NCBI RefSeq assembly: GCF_000423425.1
Contig: NZ_AUHY01000024.1
Coordinates: 1-38,145, forward strand
Source: Meiothermus rufus DSM 22234
Lineage (GTDB): Bacteria; Deinococcota; Deinococci; Deinococcales; Thermaceae
Reading direction: 5' to 3'
DNA: 38,145 nucleotides
Both the position numbers and the translations under genes were made by a program. The notes under the pieces were generated by a model. That model was not told the origin of the DNA. It did not search any database and worked only from the letters and a program-made list of their open reading frames with translations. Below, one piece after another: positions 22,137 through 31,861 of the stretch (positions within the stretch are counted from its first letter, which is position 1; each line of letters starts with the position of its first letter).

Positions 22137-23266
22137 CTGGAATTGCCTTGCTGTACGGCCTGGCCTGGGTGCTGGGGAGCTGGATGGGCCTGGGCAGCCT
22201 GGCCTGGGGAAGCCGGGCCCAGCCCCAGATAGCCCTTACCTTCGACGATGGGCCATCCCCAAAGACCGAGGCCCTGCTGGCCCTGCTAGACCGCTACGGG
22301 GTGCGGGCCACCTTTTTCCTGACCGGCCAACGCGCCGAGCAGTACCCCCATCTGGTGGAAAAAATCCGCCAGGCGGGGCACCAGATCGAGGCCCACGGCT
22401 ACTGGCACCGGCCCGCCATCCTGATGGCCCCCTGGACCGAGTGGGTGCAGATTGCCCGCAGCCCGGGCCGGCTTTACCGCCCCCCCTGGGGCATCGTCTC
22501 GCCGTTTACTTACTGGTTTGCCCGCTGGCAGGGCAAGCAGGTGGCCTTATGGGACCTCGAGTCCAAGGACTGGCTAGAGCAGCCGCCAGAAGCCCTGGTG
22601 AAGCGGATGCTGTTTTACGTCAAGGGGGGCTCGGTGTTGCTCCTGCACGACGGGCCCGAGCGCACCCTGGCCATCCTCGAGCAGCTTCTGCCTTTGCTTT
22701 TGCAAAACGGCTACCAGCCGGTGCGCATGGACGAACTAGAGCTTGCCCCTTTGGGGCCACGCCAGGCCCTGATCCGGGCCAGCCAGGGAGCGGAAGAGCG
22801 CTACGATCAGCAGAAAGGCTGCCTCAGGGTAAGCTTTCGCTACGACCATATCCTGCGCCTCGAGCTACAAAGCTACCCCGGCCCGGCCCTGCCCGGCTTC
22901 CCCCCGGGCACCCCTTGCGCCCAGATTCACCTGGAGTCGGCCCGTATCGCTGAACTCAGCACCATGCAGGTCATCCGGGCCTTCCGTCAGACCTTTGCTG
23001 AAGTGGCCCGTTTCCTAGAAGCCCACCCCGAGGTGCAATTCCTCTACGGCTACAGCTACCTTGGCCCTGCAGCCAAAACCCTAGGCTTCCAGACCCACCC
23101 CCTCCCTCCCCTGGCCGCGCTAGAGTCCAAGCTGAGTACAGCCTGGTTTACCTGGCTGTACCGGGGGCAGGTGGCCCGCCACCTTTTCAGCAATCCAGCG
23201 GAAATCCTCTACATCACTCGGGAAACCATCCTGAGCCGCTACAAGCCCCTTAAAAACGGAAGTTAA
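22112..23266 (+). CDS. Polysaccharide deacetylase with C-terminal YkoP-like domain
   Basis: The 384 residues start with a membrane anchor (about 7-30), followed by a NodB carbohydrate-esterase-4 domain: TFDDGP with D45 and D46, HGYWHRP supplying H95 and H99, the RPPWG motif near 123-127, and LLLHDG with H179. These residues bind a divalent metal and remove N-acetyl groups from glycans such as peptidoglycan. From about residue 215 a second alpha/beta region resembles the YkoP-like domain attached to some deacetylases. The enzyme probably acts on the outer face of the inner membrane. Its gene overlaps the MFS gene by 25 bp and the convergent tamB-like gene by 17 bp. Confidence 0.88.
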   Translation: METLVEILTGIALLYGLAWVLGSWMGLGSLAWGSRAQPQIALTFDDGPSPKTEALLALLDRYGVRATFFLTGQRAEQYPHLVEKIRQAGHQIEAHGYWHRPAILMAPWTEWVQIARSPGRLYRPPWGIVSPFTYWFARWQGKQVALWDLESKDWLEQPPEALVKRMLFYVKGGSVLLLHDGPERTLAILEQLLPLLLQNGYQPVRMDELELAPLGPRQALIRASQGAEERYDQQKGCLRVSFRYDHILRLELQSYPGPALPGFPPGTPCAQIHLESARIAELSTMQVIRAFRQTFAEVARFLEAHPEVQFLYGYSYLGPAAKTLGFQTHPLPPLAALESKLSTAWFTWLYRGQVARHLFSNPAEILYITRETILSRYKPLKNGS

Positions 23267-26200
23267 AGCCCAGACCGAAGCGAACCCCATCGCTACGCAA
23301 ACCGTCGCCGATACCGGTGGCTAGGTCGAAGGTCAGCTCGGTGCCTGGGCGCAGAGTGTAGCCTAGCGATAGCTCCGGTCTGGGGAGGGGAAAGATATCG
23401 GTGCTGAAGCGGAAGCGGAAGTCGCCTTGCTGGTACTCGGCAAAGATAGTCTGAAAGCCACGTAAGTCCACACTGTAGGCGAAAAACAGCTCGGGCGAGA
23501 GGTAGCGCCCAATGGTGAAGCGGGTCTCCTCCAAGCCTCCCCCGCTCAGGGCGGGGATTTCCACCTTGACTTGATCTAAGCCCAGTACCCTGGCCAGCTC
23601 GCGCTCGAGCTGCCCCACGATGAAGTTTTGCACCGCCGCTTGCAACCCAGTCTGGGCGATGTCGGCTGGCAGGGCCGATAGATCGGAGCGGCCCAGAAGC
23701 AGTAGGGCGTATATCTCGGCATCGGTATAGGGCTCTCCATCGCTTTTGCGGGCCACATCCCCGTTGCTGCGGGCCACAAAGGTGGGGCTTAGGTTGACCT
23801 TAATGCGGCCATTCTGCCTTAAAAAAGCCCCCTTGAGGGTCAGGTTGACCTGAATGCGTCGGTTATCCTGCCCCCGGTCCTGCACCACGGTATCGGCCAC
23901 GATCTGCAGCTCGGGCAGAATACCCTCGGCAGGGCTGAAGCGGGCGTAGCTGCGCTCCTCCGGCGAACGGTCGCGAATGGTAAAGTCGCGATCCCACAGC
24001 TTAAAGCTACCACGCAAGGGCACCACCTCCCCCGAAAGGAAGGGGTTGCTGAAATCGCCATTGAGGTAGAGCTCGCCCGCCAGCTCGCCCTGGGCCAGCG
24101 ACTCCTGGATCAGAATGCCCCGTTCGGCTTTGAGGCGGATGTTGCTGAACTCCACAGGAACCGGAGCGGTGGCTGGGGTTGCCTCAGGAGCGGCGATCGA
24201 GACCTCTCGCACCCCCTCCGGCAGACCCAGCCGGGCCCGGAGCACGTCCACCGAACCCTGGACGATATAGGCCCCGCGCTGATAGCGCAAGAACAGGTTG
24301 GTGTCGAGCAGGCCCTCGAGCAGGTAGTACCGTGGGTAACTGACCGGTACCTGTCCCTGCAAAGCCAGGATGAGCTGAGGGAAAACGATACCCGCCAGAC
24401 GGGCGTTTTGGCGCTCGAGGCGGGCATCGAGGGTGTAGGCGGGATAGCCAAAGGTCAGAACGAAAGGCTCGTTGGCACTCAACAAGGGCAGGTCGGCAGT
24501 TCCCCTAGCCCGCACCACAAAGCGGCGGAGGTCTCCCTCCCCAGATAGCTCGGCCTGGGCAGGGTAGGGGGCAAAGAGCTGCAGGCGGCCCTCGGCACTG
24601 GCACTGTCCCCCACCCGCAACACCGCCCGAGGGGTCTGGCCCCGCACCGGCCCCAAGCGGAAGCTAAAGTCCTCCAAGGTGAGGTCGAAAACCTCGCCAC
24701 TGGAGGAAAGGCGCACCGTTCCGCTACCCTCGGGGGTGAGAGGCTTGAGGTTGGGAATGACTTGCAGTACCGGGGTAAAGGAGGTGTTTTCTAGGTTGAG
24801 CCGCAGGTTGCTGCCCCGCCGCCCATAGTAGCCCGACCCACTCCAAGTGCCCTTGCCTGAAAGCGCCAGCTGATCGATGTAAAGCCGCTCTCGCTCGAAG
24901 CGCAAAGCCGCTTGGCCTACCAGGGTGTCGCCCCCACCCTGGAAGCGTAAGTACTCCCCTACCCAGACACCCTTAGAGGCCCAGGGGTCTTGCAAATCGA
25001 TGTGGAAGGTGGTTCTACCGGTCCAGTAGGCTTGCCCCGCCAGATCGCCAGCCCAAGCAGAAAGCAGCCAGTGTAGGGGAAAGGCGGCTGCTACCGCTTC
25101 CCCACTCAAGCGGCCATTCTCCAACTTGAGCCGGGCCGTAGTGCGGTTGGCGCTTAGGAGCGCACCCCCATCGCTTCGCTCGAGGTCGAGCTCAGCCTGC
25201 CAAGCCCCCCGCTGGTAGCGGCCCCGCAGATGGGTGGCCAGGGCCAGATCGTCCCCCTGAACCCGCAAACCAGGGCTTTGCAGGTCGAATTCCAGCCGAC
25301 CCTGATCGAGGGTCAGAAGGCCGCTGACCCGCCCCTTGAGGAAAGGCAGCCCGCGCTGTACCTGGGGCACTTCCTCCAGGGCCAGGTCGCGAAAACTGGC
25401 CCTGGCTTTCAACGCTGGGGCCAGACGAGCCTCGAGGGCTAAGCGGCCCAACTCACCCGCTAAAAAGCCCTGGGCCCGTAGGGCTTGCTGCCCCTCCAAG
25501 GTTAGCTGCAACTGGCTACCTAGGGGCTCTAGGGGGGCCTCCAGGTGGAGGCGGCCCTGCCAGTCGCCTTGGCCGTTGTAGCGCAGCTCGCCCTGAAGCC
25601 AGGGCCCCTGGGCCTCGAAGTGGGCCTCGAGGAGGCGCCCCTGGGCCTCGAGGCGCTGCCGGGCCTCTGGGTCTTGGTAAGCCAGGCGCCAGGCTCCTTC
25701 GAGGTTGAGCTGTCCCTGCAACCCCCCTTGGCCCCAGGGCAGCCAGGGGGTCTCGGGGTGACGCATCTGTAGCTGAAGCTGCGAACCGGCCCCCTCCAGC
25801 AGCCAGTCCAGCCCAAACACGCTCAGCCGAAGGGCCCCCTCGAGTGCCCCCTGCCACCAGCGCAGAGCACCGCTGCCCAGCTCGGGCGCGCTCAGCTCTA
25901 CGGCCAGGCTCTTTAGGTCCAAAGCGGCCTGCAGGCGCCCCCCAGCCAAAGGGTAAGCCGCCTCCAGCAGCGGCCCCTGGCCCTGCAAGGTGAGGCCCTC
26001 CAGGGCCAGCTCCCCCGAGGCGCTGCGCTCGGCCAGGTTCAGCTCGAGGCCTCCCCCCGGCTCCGCAGCCACCCAAAGCCGCGGGTAGTCCAGGCGCACC
26101 TTTTGCCCCAGCAGCTCCCCGGTCACCACCGGGGTGGTGGGGCCGGAGAACTCAAGGAAGCCCTCGCGCAAGGCCAGCCGGCCCCACCAGGCCCCCGCAT

Positions 26201-29200
26201 ACCCCAGCTCGCCTGCCAGGTCGCCCGCCAGGTGGGCCTGAAGCTGGCCTTGCTGCCAGGTGGCCTGCAGGCTCCCACTGCGCCCCAAAGCCTCCCAGCG
26301 CAAAGCTCCCTCGAGGCTGCTCCAGGCCCCCCCTAGCCGTCCCCCCAGCCGCAGGCCACTCAGGTTGTAGTTTTCCAGCTCGGCCTCGAGGCCCTCTGGG
26401 CTCAGGCGGGCCCGAAGCCCTGGGGCGCTGAGCCCAAGCTGGGCCCCCTGGCCCTCCAGGTTCAGGGTCTGACCGGCCACCTCGTAGCGGCCCACCGCCC
26501 AGCGACCGGGGTAGACTCCCTGGGCCTCGAGGCGGCCCAACCCACGCGGAAGGGCTCCAGCGTATACCCAGCCCACCTGCAAGGGGTTGAGCTCTGCCCG
26601 GAGGAATAAAGGCTCCAGCCCCTCCTGGCCCTGTACCACCACCCCCGCCCCCTGGGCGCGAAGGGCCAGGCTACCCCAGCCTGGGAGGTCTAGCCTTCCC
26701 GCGCCCTCCAGGCTCAGCGGGGCCGCCTCGAGGTCGAAACGGCCCTCCAGAAAAGCCCCCGCCCAGGGCGAGGCCAGGCCAACCTCGAGGGCCCAGCGGG
26801 TAGGCTGTGCCCAGCCCTGCGCCAGCCAGGCCCTCAGGCGGCCTTGCCAGCCCCCCCGCCCTTCCAGCCGAACCTGCCCCTCGGCCAAATCGGCCTCTCC
26901 CACCAGGCTCCCTTGGGGTAGAGGCAGCTCCAGCGCCAGCAGGCCCTGGGGAGGCCCGCCCGCCCAGCGGGCCGTGCCCACGGCGTAGGGGCCTTCCAGC
27001 CGCAGCTCTAGCCCCTGCTGGTAGGCTAGAGCAAAGCGCTGCTCGGCATAGTGCCCGGCCAACTCGAGCTCTAGCCCCGCAGGATAAAGCTGTCCCCTGG
27101 CCTCGAGGTTTTCCCCATACAAGTGCAGGGGCAGGCGCAAGCCCTCCCAGGGGCCCTGGCCTTGGGCTTCCAGACGAAAAGGTAGACCGGTAAAGGGCTT
27201 TAGGTCGCTGTCCACCCGCAGGGCCAAGACCCCATCCTCCAGGCGGGCGGAAAACCCGCTCCCCTCAGCCCGGGCCCAAGGCCCTTCTTTGGCCTGGTAG
27301 CCAAACTGCAAGGCCACCTCAGCCCCTTGGCCCACCAGGCGGCCCTGCCCTTCCAGCTCCGGGGCCCACAGACGACCCAAAAGGGCGGCTTGGGCCTCGA
27401 GCCGGCTAGGGCCCAGGCCCAGGGCATAGCGGGCCTGGCCGCTGAGGCTGCCCTGGCGGTCGGTGCGGGCCTCGAGGTCGGCCTGAAAGACCCGGCCCCG
27501 AGCCCGCAAAACCCTATCCTGCCCCAGAAATTCCAGGGCCACCTGCTCACCCAAAAGCTGCATCCGCCCAGCGAAGCGTTGACCCACCAGGGCCATCTGG
27601 CCCGAAAGGGCCAGGGGGCGCTGGGCCAGCTCAAGCACCCCCTGCCCTGCCAAGAGGAGGCTTTCCAGCTCAACCCCCTGCCCCCCTGCCTCCAGCCGCA
27701 AAGGGGCTGCCCAGGCGAAGCGCCAGCGGGCCCCCTCCCCCTCCAGGCGCAATGCCCCCCCTTGCCGCAGGTACTGCTGGCTTTCCAGCCAGCCGCTGGC
27801 CTGGTAGCGCAGGCCCTGGCTCTGGAGGTTCAGCCGGGCCTGGGCGTAGGGGCTTTGTAGGATGAGCTGGGCCTCTCCCTGGCCTTTGCTCAAGATGTAC
27901 CCCCCCTGAGCCTCTAGGGTGGCCCAGGGGCTATGGGCCTGCACCACTAAGGTGGGTTGCCCTAGAGCCCCTCCTACCTGGGCTTCCAGCTCGAGGCCAC
28001 CCCGGCGGTAGGCCAGCCCGCCCGCTAACTCCGGGCCTATCTCCAAGCGGCCTTCCAACGCACCCGTCCCCGAAAGCTGCACGGGCTGGCCTGGGGCCCA
28101 GGCCAACACCACCCCGGCCTGGTACTGGGGGGAAAAGGCCGAAAGGGATCGGTCTTTGTAGTTTAGCTCAAGGGGCTGCCCGTAAAGCCGCAACGCGCCT
28201 TCTGCCTCGCCTTCGGGCCAAGCCACCCCACCTGTCCCCCACAGCCCCGCCAAGCTCAGCCGGCCCTGCAAGCGGCCCTCTAACCCGAGGTTGAAGAGGC
28301 GAGCCAAAGGGGCCGTCTCGAGGTCGAAAACCAGCCGGGCCTCGGCCAGGCGCACCTGGCCTTCTGGCAAGGTCAGGGTGGCCTGCCAGCGCTCCAGGCT
28401 GGCCCCTTCCGTTTGCAGGCGAGCCCCTAGGGGCAGACCCGCTAGGTCGGTGCGGAGCTGGGCCTCCAGCCTGAGGGCCTCCCCTTCCAGATGGCCTTGC
28501 AGCACACCCCGCTGCTCCAGCAGCCAGTAGGGCCAGTCCAGCCGGCCCCGGTAGGCCAGCCCCCGCCCCTCCAGGGCCAAGGGCCCCTCCAGCCGCCAGG
28601 TCTGGGTCTGTGCCTCGGCCCAGAGGCGCCAAGGGCGGCCTTCCAGGTAGGGAAGGTGGTAGCGGCCCTGGCCCTGGGCCTCGAGGCCACCCCAGGGCCC
28701 CGCCACCTCGAGGGTGCCTTCCAGGTAGGGCAGGTTCAAGTGACCCGAAAGGGCCAGGCCCGCTAACCCTACCGTGCCGCGCATGGTTCCATAAGGGCTT
28801 TGCACCTCTAGCTGCAAAGGCCCCAGCAAGCTCGAGCCGCTGAGCTGAGCCTGAGCGTAGGGGCTATCCAAGCTTAGACGCCCCCCCTGCTCCGACCAGC
28901 GGCCCCATAGGCGGCCCGGCAGGCCCAGACCGCTCAGGTCAAAGCCATTGGCCATGGCCCGCAAACGCAAGCCATCCGTATACCCTCCCGCCAAAGCCAA
29001 CCGGCCCTGCTGAAACTGCCCGGAGAAGTCCAGACGGGCCCCCTGCCCATGGAAGGTTACCCCTCCTTCCAGCCGGGGTACTTGCAGGCGGCCTTGGTAG
29101 GTCAGACTCAACAGGTCAGCCTGGCCTTGCAACGCCCCCGTGTAGCCAGCGTAGGCCAGGCGGCCTTGCAAAGGCAAGCTACGCCAGGCCCCCTCTCCCC

Positions 29201-31481
29201 CTAGAGCCCCATACGGCGTATGCAGTTCTAGCCGGCCCCGCTCCAGGTTGCCCCGGGCGGTTAGGCTGGCCGGCGCCCCATTGACCTGTAGGGGCAGGGT
29301 CCCGCTAAAGGGCAGCCCCGCCTGGAAGGCCACCTGCCCTCCGGGCCAGCGCACCCCACGCCGATCCACCTCCAGCGGCACCTCTGCCACCTTTAGCGGC
29401 CCCGAAAAAGGCAGGGTCAGGCGCCCTTTGAGGCCAAGGTTCGGCCAGAGCGGGCCAGCCAGCCGAGCATAGCCCTGGGCCTCGGCCCATAGCATAGCCC
29501 CGCGCCCTTCCAACCACCCCCGCAACCAAGGGGATTGGAAGCGCACCTGGCCCAGGTAGCGCCCCCCCTGTAGGCCCAGATCGGCCTCCAGGGCAATTTG
29601 CGGACCAAGGGCCAGCGGGCCTTGCAGCCTGAGCCCATCCGCATCGGCAGAGATGCGCAGGGTCTCGAGCCGGGCCTCTACCCCAGAGGCATCGGCCACT
29701 CCGGACAGCGGCAGCACCCGCAAAGGGGTGCGCACCTCGCCCTGGTAGCGGGTGGCCAGCTCAGATAGCTCACCTTGAAGGCTTACCCTCTCGCTTTCCA
29801 GTCGCCAACCGCCAGAAAGCGCCCCTTTGGCGTAGCGCACCTGGCCTGAAAGGCGAAAGGCCTCGAGGATTTGCAAAGGTAGCCCCCACACCCCTAAGGT
29901 GAAGACCCCATCCCGGTAAACCCCCTCGGCCCAGCGGTTGCTTAGGCGCCAGGCCCCGCCGTCCTGCCGCAAGGCGATGGGAAAACGGGCATAGGGGGAG
30001 TCGTACTGCAACGCACCGCTGAAGCGCCCGTTTCTGAGCCGCGCCTGACCGGTAAGCTGACCCACCATCAGCGCCAAAGGCTCCAACCCCAGCCCCAGGT
30101 CGTCCCAGGTGCCGCTTAGTACCACCCCCCCCAGCCGGCCTTGCACCCTGGGACCTTCCCCCACCAGGCTGCCCGAGAGGCTGAAGGGTTTGGCCAGGGG
30201 CAGGCCCACCCCCTCCGAGCGCACCCCTAGCTGCCAGCGGGCCCCCTGGCTGGCAAAGCGCAACCCGGCCTGGCCCAGAAGGGGGCGGGGCCAGACCAGG
30301 GTGCCCTCAGCCTGGGTCTGGGCCCCCTGGCCCTGTAGGCGCAGTTGGCTACCCAGGCTGTCGCGCAGGGCTACGCTGTAGGTATCGCTGCGCAGAGCCG
30401 CGCTGGCCTGGTAGCTGCGGTCGAAAAAGGCCCCCTCTACTACAGCGTCGAGCTGGAATTTCTGGTCGAAGGCCAGCGTCCCTCGGTAGCGCAGAGGCTC
30501 GCCCAAAAGGCGCCCTTCCCCGTTGTAACGCCCCTGGAGTACCAAATTCTGCCAACCCTGGCCTTCCAACCACAAAGGCCCTCCCCCGCTTACCGGCAAA
30601 CGCAGGCCGAAGTGTTGGGCCAGGGCGCTCAGCCTGGGGGTTCCCTCCACCCGGAAGCGATAGTGCTGCTGGGAGAGGTTCACCGTGCCCTCACCACGAA
30701 GGGGGCCTTCCAGGCCTCGAGCCTTCAGGCGGGCCGTCACGACCTCGCCGTCGAAGTCCACGCTGCCAGCAACCTGGTCCAGGGTAAACCCTACCAGCTT
30801 GACCGTGGCGTCTTTTACCTGGTTGCGGCCCAGAATCCCGTTTTTGACCTTGGGGCCAACAATCCAAGTGCCCTCGAGCTCTCCCGCCTCGAGGCCATCG
30901 AACCAGTAGCGCCCCGCGCGCAAGTCGCCTTTGGCCTCAATCCGCCAGGCCTCAAACTCCCGCCCGGTACGCCAGACCGTGGCGCTAAGCTTTCCGTCGG
31001 GCAGCTCGAGCCGAACCTGGTAGGGGCCCTTCCCTCGCACCACGGCCCGCAGGGTGGGCAAGAAAAATTTCTGGCTTTGCGCAATGTGCACCCCCACCCG
31101 ATCCAGCACCAGCTCGTCTACACGCAGCCGAAAAGGGGAAGGGGGGCCTGGCTCGTGCCTTTCCGGGATGATGGCCTCCCAGTGCAGGAAAACCTCACCC
31201 TCCTGGGCCCAAATCCGCAGAGGCAGCTCGCGGCGCAACAAACTCAACAGGTTGTAGCCCACGCGCAGGCGCTGGGCCTCGAGGGCTATCCCCTGCCCCT
31301 CGAGGCGAACCCCTCTGAGCTCGAGGCCGGCCAGCAAGTACCCCCCTACCGCTTGCCACTGCCCCCTAAATTGAGCGGCTTTCAGTCCTTCTTGCAAAAG
31401 GTACTCGGTAAAAGGTGGAAAAGCGGGGAGCGCCACCAGCAGGCCAAGCAAAAATGCCGGAATCCAGCGCCCAAATCGCAC
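23250..31481 (-). CDS. tamB: Giant TamB-like (DUF490) translocation and assembly module protein
   Basis: The protein has 2743 residues, more than twice E. coli TamB (1259). An N-terminal signal anchor (WIPAFLLGLLVALPAF, about 6-21) is followed by a short AsmA/TamB-like start (GLELRGVRLEG). A very long region of short beta-strand repeats rich in Gly, Leu, Gln and Glu follows (recurring LEGQGRL, LEAQGPW). The conserved TamB C-terminal domain covers about 2350-2743, with GSFKLWDRDFTIRD, SDGEPYTDAEIYALLLLG and the terminal GLGFNFRF. TamB-family proteins form a hydrophobic groove across the periplasm and are now thought to carry lipids to the outer membrane. No TamA/BamA gene is adjacent. GTG 31481 is 6 nt after TAGACT. 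The gene is intact over 8.2 kb. Confidence 0.9.
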   Translation of the reverse strand: MRFGRWIPAFLLGLLVALPAFPPFTEYLLQEGLKAAQFRGQWQAVGGYLLAGLELRGVRLEGQGIALEAQRLRVGYNLLSLLRRELPLRIWAQEGEVFLHWEAIIPERHEPGPPSPFRLRVDELVLDRVGVHIAQSQKFFLPTLRAVVRGKGPYQVRLELPDGKLSATVWRTGREFEAWRIEAKGDLRAGRYWFDGLEAGELEGTWIVGPKVKNGILGRNQVKDATVKLVGFTLDQVAGSVDFDGEVVTARLKARGLEGPLRGEGTVNLSQQHYRFRVEGTPRLSALAQHFGLRLPVSGGGPLWLEGQGWQNLVLQGRYNGEGRLLGEPLRYRGTLAFDQKFQLDAVVEGAFFDRSYQASAALRSDTYSVALRDSLGSQLRLQGQGAQTQAEGTLVWPRPLLGQAGLRFASQGARWQLGVRSEGVGLPLAKPFSLSGSLVGEGPRVQGRLGGVVLSGTWDDLGLGLEPLALMVGQLTGQARLRNGRFSGALQYDSPYARFPIALRQDGGAWRLSNRWAEGVYRDGVFTLGVWGLPLQILEAFRLSGQVRYAKGALSGGWRLESERVSLQGELSELATRYQGEVRTPLRVLPLSGVADASGVEARLETLRISADADGLRLQGPLALGPQIALEADLGLQGGRYLGQVRFQSPWLRGWLEGRGAMLWAEAQGYARLAGPLWPNLGLKGRLTLPFSGPLKVAEVPLEVDRRGVRWPGGQVAFQAGLPFSGTLPLQVNGAPASLTARGNLERGRLELHTPYGALGGEGAWRSLPLQGRLAYAGYTGALQGQADLLSLTYQGRLQVPRLEGGVTFHGQGARLDFSGQFQQGRLALAGGYTDGLRLRAMANGFDLSGLGLPGRLWGRWSEQGGRLSLDSPYAQAQLSGSSLLGPLQLEVQSPYGTMRGTVGLAGLALSGHLNLPYLEGTLEVAGPWGGLEAQGQGRYHLPYLEGRPWRLWAEAQTQTWRLEGPLALEGRGLAYRGRLDWPYWLLEQRGVLQGHLEGEALRLEAQLRTDLAGLPLGARLQTEGASLERWQATLTLPEGQVRLAEARLVFDLETAPLARLFNLGLEGRLQGRLSLAGLWGTGGVAWPEGEAEGALRLYGQPLELNYKDRSLSAFSPQYQAGVVLAWAPGQPVQLSGTGALEGRLEIGPELAGGLAYRRGGLELEAQVGGALGQPTLVVQAHSPWATLEAQGGYILSKGQGEAQLILQSPYAQARLNLQSQGLRYQASGWLESQQYLRQGGALRLEGEGARWRFAWAAPLRLEAGGQGVELESLLLAGQGVLELAQRPLALSGQMALVGQRFAGRMQLLGEQVALEFLGQDRVLRARGRVFQADLEARTDRQGSLSGQARYALGLGPSRLEAQAALLGRLWAPELEGQGRLVGQGAEVALQFGYQAKEGPWARAEGSGFSARLEDGVLALRVDSDLKPFTGLPFRLEAQGQGPWEGLRLPLHLYGENLEARGQLYPAGLELELAGHYAEQRFALAYQQGLELRLEGPYAVGTARWAGGPPQGLLALELPLPQGSLVGEADLAEGQVRLEGRGGWQGRLRAWLAQGWAQPTRWALEVGLASPWAGAFLEGRFDLEAAPLSLEGAGRLDLPGWGSLALRAQGAGVVVQGQEGLEPLFLRAELNPLQVGWVYAGALPRGLGRLEAQGVYPGRWAVGRYEVAGQTLNLEGQGAQLGLSAPGLRARLSPEGLEAELENYNLSGLRLGGRLGGAWSSLEGALRWEALGRSGSLQATWQQGQLQAHLAGDLAGELGYAGAWWGRLALREGFLEFSGPTTPVVTGELLGQKVRLDYPRLWVAAEPGGGLELNLAERSASGELALEGLTLQGQGPLLEAAYPLAGGRLQAALDLKSLAVELSAPELGSGALRWWQGALEGALRLSVFGLDWLLEGAGSQLQLQMRHPETPWLPWGQGGLQGQLNLEGAWRLAYQDPEARQRLEAQGRLLEAHFEAQGPWLQGELRYNGQGDWQGRLHLEAPLEPLGSQLQLTLEGQQALRAQGFLAGELGRLALEARLAPALKARASFRDLALEEVPQVQRGLPFLKGRVSGLLTLDQGRLEFDLQSPGLRVQGDDLALATHLRGRYQRGAWQAELDLERSDGGALLSANRTTARLKLENGRLSGEAVAAAFPLHWLLSAWAGDLAGQAYWTGRTTFHIDLQDPWASKGVWVGEYLRFQGGGDTLVGQAALRFERERLYIDQLALSGKGTWSGSGYYGRRGSNLRLNLENTSFTPVLQVIPNLKPLTPEGSGTVRLSSSGEVFDLTLEDFSFRLGPVRGQTPRAVLRVGDSASAEGRLQLFAPYPAQAELSGEGDLRRFVVRARGTADLPLLSANEPFVLTFGYPAYTLDARLERQNARLAGIVFPQLILALQGQVPVSYPRYYLLEGLLDTNLFLRYQRGAYIVQGSVDVLRARLGLPEGVREVSIAAPEATPATAPVPVEFSNIRLKAERGILIQESLAQGELAGELYLNGDFSNPFLSGEVVPLRGSFKLWDRDFTIRDRSPEERSYARFSPAEGILPELQIVADTVVQDRGQDNRRIQVNLTLKGAFLRQNGRIKVNLSPTFVARSNGDVARKSDGEPYTDAEIYALLLLGRSDLSALPADIAQTGLQAAVQNFIVGQLERELARVLGLDQVKVEIPALSGGGLEETRFTIGRYLSPELFFAYSVDLRGFQTIFAEYQQGDFRFRFSTDIFPLPRPELSLGYTLRPGTELTFDLATGIGDGLRSDGVRFGLGFNFRF

Positions 31482-31487
31482 AGGCCC

Positions 31488-31493
31488 AGTCTA
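31488..31493 (-). promoter_or_regulatory. -10 box of the tamB-like gene
   Basis: TAGACT on the minus strand lies 6 nt before GTG 31481, with no ribosome site between: leaderless spacing. Confidence 0.5.
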
Positions 31494-31582
31494 GCCCACA
31501 ACCCTGAGGAGAATCTAGGAAAAAGGCCATTCCGAGCCAATCTAGCCCTCTTTTTTTGCCCACCATTCCTCGAACCCTGCTG

Positions 31583-31588
31583 TAGATT
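31583..31588 (+). promoter_or_regulatory. -10 box of the acylphosphatase gene
   Basis: TAGATT ends 6 nt before ATG 31595. The 113-bp gap between the divergent tamB and acylphosphatase genes holds this box and that of tamB, and nothing else that I recognise. Confidence 0.5.
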
Positions 31589-31594
31589 GAAAAC

Positions 31595-31861
31595 ATGCCG
31601 CGGATTACCGTACTGGTCAGCGGACGGGTGCAGGGGGTGGGCTACCGCTACTTCACCCGCCAGAAGGCCCTGGAGCTTGGCTTAGCCGGTTACGCCGAAA
31701 ACCTCCCGGACGGGCGGGTAGAGGTGGTGGCTGAGGGCGGCAAGGACGAACTCGAGCACCTGATCCACCACCTGCGCCAAGGACCCCGAGGAGCCTGGGT
31801 TGCCCAGGTGGATGTCCAGTGGAGCCAGGCCACCGGCCTCAAGGGGTTTCAAATCTTCTGA
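31595..31861 (+). CDS. acyP: Acylphosphatase
   Basis: The 88-residue cytoplasmic enzyme has the family's standard length and both catalytic residues: R18 in RVQGVGYR, which binds the phosphate, and N36 in [11 protein letters not shown], which positions the attacking water. It hydrolyses acyl phosphates such as acetyl phosphate or 1,3-bisphosphoglycerate. It starts at an ATG 6 nt after TAGATT without a ribosome site. The last 23 bp overlap the end of the convergent hflX gene. Confidence 0.95.
   Translation: MPRITVLVSGRVQGVGYRYFTRQKALELGLAGYAENLPDGRVEVVAEGGKDELEHLIHHLRQGPRGAWVAQVDVQWSQATGLKGFQIF

Noticed and set aside
30345-31685. 446-codon plus-strand frame opposite tamB reaching into acyP
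   Set aside because: It is antisense to the tamB N-terminal half and ends inside acylphosphatase in another frame; this is a codon-bias artefact.
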